60,619 nucleotides of DNA from a virus. A program made the translations under genes and the position numbers. The number at the start of each line of letters is the position of its first letter. The stretch's first letter is position 1. Below are positions 56,833 to 60,619 of this stretch, piece by piece. The DNA is taken from positions 1-60,619 of the IMG/VR virus record IMGVR_UViG_3300045119_000430. One strand, given 5' to 3'. The notes under the pieces were generated by a model, which was not told the origin of the DNA, searched no databases, and saw nothing but the letters and a program-made list of their open reading frames with translations.

Positions 56833-57422
56833 GCGTCCTGGCTGGCGATGCGGCTCCATTCGAGGCGTTCCCCTCTATCCCGCGCCTGTTCCGCGAATGC
56901 TGGATTACGGAGAAGCTAGACGGAACAAACGCTCAGGTCTACGTCTCCGAATCGGGCGTAGTTCTGGCTGGTTCTCGTAGTCGTTGGATCACGCCCGAAA
57001 ACGACAACCATGGCTTCGCCCGCTGGGTTGTTGATCACGAGGACGAGTTGCGCCAGTTCGGTCCGGGGCGGCACTTCGGCGAATGGTGGGGCAGCGGGAT
57101 TCAGCGCGGGTATGGATTGAAGGAGAAGCGCTTTTCGCTTTTCAACACGGGCCGCTGGGGCGTCGAGCGCGACCACGTCAAGCACCCCGTCGACCGCCCG
57201 GCGTGCTGCGACGTCGTTCCGGTGCTCTATCGGGGCGCGTTCCTGACCACGGTGGCTGACAACGTTCTCGCGCGCCTCGACCGCGAGGGCAGCACGGCGG
57301 CGCCGGGATTCATGAAGCCCGAAGGCATCGTTGTCTACCTCCCGGCCGCTCACCAGACCTTCAAGGTCACGCTCGGCGGCGACGGGCACAAGACGGCGAA
57401 GCCAGCCGAGGTCGCGCTATGA
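56829..57422 (+). CDS. RNA ligase (nucleotidyltransferase superfamily)
   Basis: A 197-aa ATP-dependent ligase core: motif I EKLDGTNAQV (catalytic Lys about residue 29), motif Ia AGSRSRWI, motif III GEWWGSGI, LFNTGRW, motif IV KPEGIVVYLP and motif V FKVT. The size fits compact phage RNA ligases without a C-terminal domain. It is close to tRNA-Arg, so repair of tRNA cut by host anticodon nucleases is a reasonable role (inference). Confidence 0.85.
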   Translation: MSVLAGDAAPFEAFPSIPRLFRECWITEKLDGTNAQVYVSESGVVLAGSRSRWITPENDNHGFARWVVDHEDELRQFGPGRHFGEWWGSGIQRGYGLKEKRFSLFNTGRWGVERDHVKHPVDRPACCDVVPVLYRGAFLTTVADNVLARLDREGSTAAPGFMKPEGIVVYLPAAHQTFKVTLGGDGHKTAKPAEVAL

Positions 57423-57625
57423 CCTCCAACGATTTGACCAGCCGTCCCCGGCATGGTGCTGCGGGAGACCCCCAGACGGTGTCACCAATGGCGTGCGAAC
57501 CCTCTGAAGCACCGGGGCGGCTGGTCGATTACCTGAGGGGCGCGGGGTGGGTGTTGCTCGTGCCGGGGGTGACGGTCGGGGCATATCTCGCGGGGCATGC
57601 CTGCCGGCTGCTGGTGTCGCGGTGA
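57419..57625 (+). CDS. Small membrane protein
   Basis: A 68-aa protein with one C-terminal transmembrane segment (WVLLVPGVTVGAYLAGHACR). ATGA overlap with the ligase gene, and its stop overlaps the next GTG. Function unknown. Confidence 0.58.
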   Translation: MTSNDLTSRPRHGAAGDPQTVSPMACEPSEAPGRLVDYLRGAGWVLLVPGVTVGAYLAGHACRLLVSR

Positions 57626-58026
57626 GGCCCAATGCCCGCGCCCATGCCGTCGCCTTCGTCGAGGCGCTCGGCGTCGACCTGGACCTCGCCCACGTTGCCC
57701 GCGCCCTGGCCGCCTCCGCATCGGCCCTCCGCAGCGGGAACGAGATCGCTCGTCGCCGTGCCGAGACCGCCGCCCGAACAGTCTTCGCCGCAGTCGAAGC
57801 CGAAACGGGATACGGCCGCGACGAGATTACGAGCCGTTCTCGGTGCGCCGACATCTGCGCCGCCAGGGATGCGGTCATTGGGAGACTCGCAGACCTCGGG
57901 ATACCTCCTGGTGAGATTGCGTGCGTGGTGGGGATGACGGCGGATAGCGTGCGGAGGTCTGCGCGGCGGTATTTGGATCGAGGCGCGGCGGTGATTGAGG
58001 GCGCCGGGAAGCGGGCGGTGCGCTGA
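57622..58026 (+). CDS. DnaA domain IV-like protein (copy 2)
   Basis: A 134-aa protein. The C-terminal half (FAAVEAETGYGRDEITSRSR, CADICAARDAVIGRLADLGI, EIACVVGMTADSVRRSARRY) follows the DnaA domain IV helix pattern, including the S-R-x-x-D-I-x-x-A-R stretch. The DHTTV-type signature is altered to TADSV. The N-terminal half is helical. GTG 57622 overlaps the upstream stop. It may act at a phage or host origin. Confidence 0.68.
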   Translation: MRPNARAHAVAFVEALGVDLDLAHVARALAASASALRSGNEIARRRAETAARTVFAAVEAETGYGRDEITSRSRCADICAARDAVIGRLADLGIPPGEIACVVGMTADSVRRSARRYLDRGAAVIEGAGKRAVR

Positions 58027-58301
58027 TGGGCGCCAAGGGCGGCAGTTCTCCCGTGCTCGCCATCGCGTGCCCGCAGTGCGCTGCGGAGCCCGGCGCGTAC
58101 TGCAAGAGGCCGAACGGCGAGACACAGGTCATCGCGCACAAGGTTCGCAAGATGGCGTTCTACACCTGCGCTTCCTGCGGCCATCAGGCGTATCACTGCC
58201 TGGCCGGCGGCTGTAACTACACCATGCCGGACGGCGAATGGTGCGAGTGCGAGGCCTTCGTTACTGGCGGTGAGGTTGTGTTGTTGCCGGTGCGCCCATG
58301 A
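58026..58301 (+). CDS. Zinc-ribbon protein
   Basis: A 91-aa protein with three Cys clusters: IACPQCAAEPGAYCKRPNGE (a ribbon type common in actinophages), TCASCGHQAYHC and WCECEAF. ATG 58026 overlaps the preceding stop by 1 nt. Likely metal-binding; role unknown. Confidence 0.62.
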   Translation: MGAKGGSSPVLAIACPQCAAEPGAYCKRPNGETQVIAHKVRKMAFYTCASCGHQAYHCLAGGCNYTMPDGEWCECEAFVTGGEVVLLPVRP

Positions 58302-58474
58302 TCCTCCGTGAGATCAACGCCCTCATCCCCTCAGCCCCAGGCCCCGGTTACGGCGGGTCGTGGATTGGGTGGTACCTGCGGGTCCTGCTTGGCGCGTGCT
58401 TCGGGTTGCCGGTTGCGCGGCGGATCGTGATCGGAGCGGTAGGCCCAGGGCACGATTACGAGGCCAGCCGGTGA
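58298..58474 (+). CDS. Very small membrane-like protein
   Basis: A 58-aa ORF in ATGA overlap: LREINALIPSAPGPGYGGSW, then a hydrophobic segment (IGWYLRVLLGACFGLPVAR). Its stop overlaps the next GTG. Function unknown. Confidence 0.52.
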   Translation: MILREINALIPSAPGPGYGGSWIGWYLRVLLGACFGLPVARRIVIGAVGPGHDYEASR

Positions 58475-59223
58475 CCGCCTTCCCGAAGCCGGTGCGGCGA
58501 GAAAAGTCCGCTCGCCAGATGCGCGCCAAGCGCTGGATGGTTGTGCTCGGCCCGCCCGGCGGCGAGACGGGCTTCGTCGAACATCCGCGGAATCCTGGGA
58601 GCCCGGGTTGGGTCGGATCGAAGAGGGAGGCTCGGCAGTTGGCGCCGGCGGGCGGTCGCGTGATCGATGCCGATCTGTGGTCCGCGCGGACCGGGAAGCA
58701 CGTATTCGAGATCATGCAGCCGGGATCGACCTTGCGCGGCCAGTCGCCGAAGCGCGTCTCCATCCGCAAGCCCGATCGGCCATACCTGGCCTGGATTCAC
58801 ACGCAGGCTTGTTGCGTGACGGGCGTCTTCGGCGGGCCCGGCGTCAACATCGAGGCGAACCACGTGGGCCCGAAGCCTGGTCTCGCCATCAAGTGCTCTG
58901 ACCTCCTGACGATCCCCATGGAGCAGGAGATCCATCGCCAGTGGACCGACCACACCGGCCGCTTCAAGTCGTGGAGCCGAACCACGCGGCGCGAATGGGC
59001 CGACGCGCGGATCATCGAGCACCTCGATCGCTTCGCGTCCTGGGTTCCATGGCGCGTCGGTGAGCTGCGGAGCGAGCTGGCGACGTATGCCGGCGGCCTG
59101 ACCAACGACGAGGCCGAGATCGCCGCCGACCTGGGCAAGCAGATCGAAGAGTTCGAGATCTGCCTGGAGCGCGTCGGCGACATCCGCGCCGAGGTCATCG
59201 CTCGCATTCGGGAAGCTGCATGA
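58471..59223 (+). CDS. HNH/DUF968-like putative nuclease
   Basis: A 250-aa protein. The central segment YLAWIHTQACCVTG, IEANHVGPKPGLAIKCSDLL and TIPMEQEIHRQWTDHTGRF has the DUF968-type order: C-C pair, N-H, K-x-x-D, then a conserved H-rich helix. The second His of the usual HH is preceded by Asn. The C-terminus is helical. It may be a structure-specific recombination nuclease. GTG 58471 overlaps the upstream stop. Confidence 0.72.
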   Translation: MTAFPKPVRREKSARQMRAKRWMVVLGPPGGETGFVEHPRNPGSPGWVGSKREARQLAPAGGRVIDADLWSARTGKHVFEIMQPGSTLRGQSPKRVSIRKPDRPYLAWIHTQACCVTGVFGGPGVNIEANHVGPKPGLAIKCSDLLTIPMEQEIHRQWTDHTGRFKSWSRTTRREWADARIIEHLDRFASWVPWRVGELRSELATYAGGLTNDEAEIAADLGKQIEEFEICLERVGDIRAEVIARIREAA

Positions 59224-59435
59224 AGAACCCGAAACGGACCCGGGCCGAGCGCGAGCGGCTGGGCCGTCAGTTCGCGGAATGGATGATGTTGCCGATCATC
59301 AGCCGAGCCGCGGGCGACGCCGGCCTTCAAGGCGATGCTCGCCTGTCGGCGGCGCTGGGCGAGATCGAGACGATCTCGGATCTCCATCACCTGCTCGGCA
59401 AGTCTCGGTGGCCACGCGCTCGGAGGTCCGCATGA
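59220..59435 (+). CDS. Small basic helical protein
   Basis: A 71-aa protein (RTRAERERLGRQFAEWMMLP, then ALGEIETISDLHHLLGK). ATGA overlaps on both sides. Function unknown. Confidence 0.55.
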   Translation: MKNPKRTRAERERLGRQFAEWMMLPIISRAAGDAGLQGDARLSAALGEIETISDLHHLLGKSRWPRARRSA

Positions 59436-59626
59436 ACCACCGCCGATTCCATCCCCGCCGAGGTCAACCATTGCCACCGCGCATCGTTCAAGAGTACGGC
59501 GCCGACCAGGTCCGACACGCCCAGCTGCTCGACGCGCTCATGCGCCAGGGTCTAGGGCTGCACGATCTAACGGAGTTGATCGACCTTCGGGTCCGCACGG
59601 GCCGGGCACGGAGGGCGGCAACGTGA
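59432..59626 (+). CDS. Small basic protein before the C5 methyltransferase
   Basis: A 64-aa protein (PRIVQEYGADQVRHAQLLDA, then LGLHDLTELIDLRVRTGRAR). ATG 59432 is chosen for its overlap with the previous stop. Its stop overlaps the methyltransferase GTG. Function unknown. Confidence 0.55.
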   Translation: MNHRRFHPRRGQPLPPRIVQEYGADQVRHAQLLDALMRQGLGLHDLTELIDLRVRTGRARRAAT

Positions 59627-60619
59627 GGTCACCGACCTTTCGCGGTTATCTCGCTGACAACGAGCTCGTCGTCGACAACTTCGCCGGCGGGGGTGGAGCG
59701 TCGACGGGGATCGAAGTCGGCCTCGGTGGCAATCGATCGCCCGACATCGCGATCAACCATTCGGCCGCCGCGATCGCGATGCATCGGGCGAACCATCCGA
59801 ACACCCACCACTTCTGCGAGGACATCTTCGACGTCGACCCGACCGAAGCGTGCGCCGGGCGTCCGGTCGGCCTGGCGTGGTTCTCGCCCGACTGCAAACA
59901 CTTCTCGAAGGCGAAGGGGACCGCGCCGCGCGACCAGGGGATCCGTGGCCTGGCCTGGGTGGTGATCCGCTGGGCGAAGGCGGTCAAGCCGCGCGTGATC
60001 TTCCTCGAGAACGTCGAGGAATTCGCCACCTGGGGGCCATTGGGCGACGACGGCCGGCCCGACCCGACGAAGCTCGGCGACACGTTCCGCGAATGGTTGG
60101 CGGCTTTGGTCGATTGCGGTTACCGCGTCGAGCACCGCCTGCTCGTCGCCGCCGATTACGGCACGCCGACCACGCGCAAACGGCTGTTTCTGATCGCCCG
60201 CTGCGACGGCGCGCCGATCGTCTGGCCCGACGCGACGCACGGACGAGGGCGCGCGACTCCGCACCGGCCAGCGTCAGAGATCATCGACTGGGCGCTTCCG
60301 TGCCCGTCGATCTTCTCGCGGAGCCGTCCGCTGGCGCCCGCGACGCTGAAGCGGATCGCGGCCGGGATTCGTCGGTACGTGATCGAGGCCGCTAACCCAT
60401 TCATCATGCCCGTGACCCATCAGGGGGGAGATCGCGGCAACGCGATCGGCGAACCGCTGCGCACGGTGACGGCGGCGCACCGGGGCGAGCTCGCGTTGAT
60501 CTCGCCGTTCATCGCCCCCGCGAAGACCTGGGGCGGGGGCGGCAACGGACCTCGATCGATCGAAGAGCCGATGCGGACAGTGACCCCGTCGAAGCGTGGT
60601 GAATTCGCGGTGATCGAAC
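59623..60619 (+). CDS. DNA cytosine-C5 methyltransferase, N-terminal part (continues at 1-813)
   Basis: This part carries the catalytic half of a C5 methyltransferase. Motif I is DNFAGGGGASTGIE near residue 20, the PC motif with the catalytic cysteine is SPDCKHFS (Cys about residue 91), motif VI is ENVEE (about 129), and a motif VIII-like TRKRLFLIAR follows. The chosen start is GTG at 59623, overlapping the upstream stop as GTGA, with no better start before motif I. The whole protein across the join is 560 aa. It probably protects phage DNA from host restriction. The target sequence cannot be read from the protein. Confidence 0.93.
   Translation, partial: MRSPTFRGYLADNELVVDNFAGGGGASTGIEVGLGGNRSPDIAINHSAAAIAMHRANHPNTHHFCEDIFDVDPTEACAGRPVGLAWFSPDCKHFSKAKGTAPRDQGIRGLAWVVIRWAKAVKPRVIFLENVEEFATWGPLGDDGRPDPTKLGDTFREWLAALVDCGYRVEHRLLVAADYGTPTTRKRLFLIARCDGAPIVWPDATHGRGRATPHRPASEIIDWALPCPSIFSRSRPLAPATLKRIAAGIRRYVIEAANPFIMPVTHQGGDRGNAIGEPLRTVTAAHRGELALISPFIAPAKTWGGGGNGPRSIEEPMRTVTPSKRGEFAVIE
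60493..60619. repeat. Terminal direct repeat, right copy
   Basis: This is an exact copy of bases 1-127. The non-redundant genome is therefore 60,492 bp and position 60492 is followed by position 1. Confidence 0.95.

Overview
This window is a complete genome of a tailed, temperate-type bacteriophage (Caudoviricetes, contractile tail) in high-GC DNA. The first 127 bases are repeated exactly at the end (1-127 = 60493-60619), so the contig closes into a circle of 60,492 bp, and one gene, a cytosine-C5 methyltransferase, crosses the join. The host is not stated. High GC, frequent GTG/TTG starts, a Gly/Ala-rich Cys-tailed lipoprotein and small proteins with a CPWxSCRHH signature plus a sigma-region-4-like helix-turn-helix all suggest Myxococcota or a related deltaproteobacterial group, but this is inference.

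Layout. (1) About 56.0 kb through the join to 10.35 kb: a rightward accessory and replication block. It holds tRNA-Arg(TCT), an RNA ligase, a DnaA-domain-IV-like protein, an HNH/DUF968-like protein, three DNA methyltransferases, a frameshifted HNH gene, a lambda O/P-like replication pair with five iterons inside the O-like gene (probable origin, 2177-2310), and many small Cys-rich zinc-ribbon proteins. (2) 10.4-40.07 kb: a rightward late block with terminase, a Mu-type head (DUF935 portal fused to an InPase-like domain, gpF, protease gpI with nested scaffold, gpT capsid), a Mu-type contractile tail (sheath, tube, frameshifted chaperone, tape measure, spike, gp46/47/48-like baseplate), a Gly-rich adhesin, a holin-like protein and RuvC. 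It is interrupted by cargo: a leftward lipoprotein cluster (14.8-15.8 kb), LamG-domain proteins, an SGNH hydrolase and an HTH-lipoprotein fusion. (3) 40.07-43.6 kb: two leftward runs of small genes. (4) 43.7-54.6 kb: a rightward early block ending in YqaJ exonuclease, RecT, an HEXXH protein, a DnaA-IV-like protein and a sigma-like protein. (5) 54.84-55.8 kb: a tyrosine integrase, followed by a terminator.

How it works together. The virion is Mu-like, but there is no transposase. Replication looks lambda-like (initiator with internal iterons plus loader, using the host helicase), with Exo/RecT recombination and RuvC to resolve junctions, and integration is by tyrosine recombinase. Control appears to use a recurring promoter class: TTGAGG (or TTGACM in the early region), 16-18 bp, a degenerate -10 hexamer, then 6-7 nt directly to the start codon without a Shine-Dalgarno, so leaderless mRNAs. 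Late copies lie beside the palindrome GGGATATCC. The early divergent pair (43611-43722) carries three GTGAGTAC repeats next to a gene for a ribbon-helix-helix protein. Two paralogous sigma-region-4-like proteins are candidates for the late switch.
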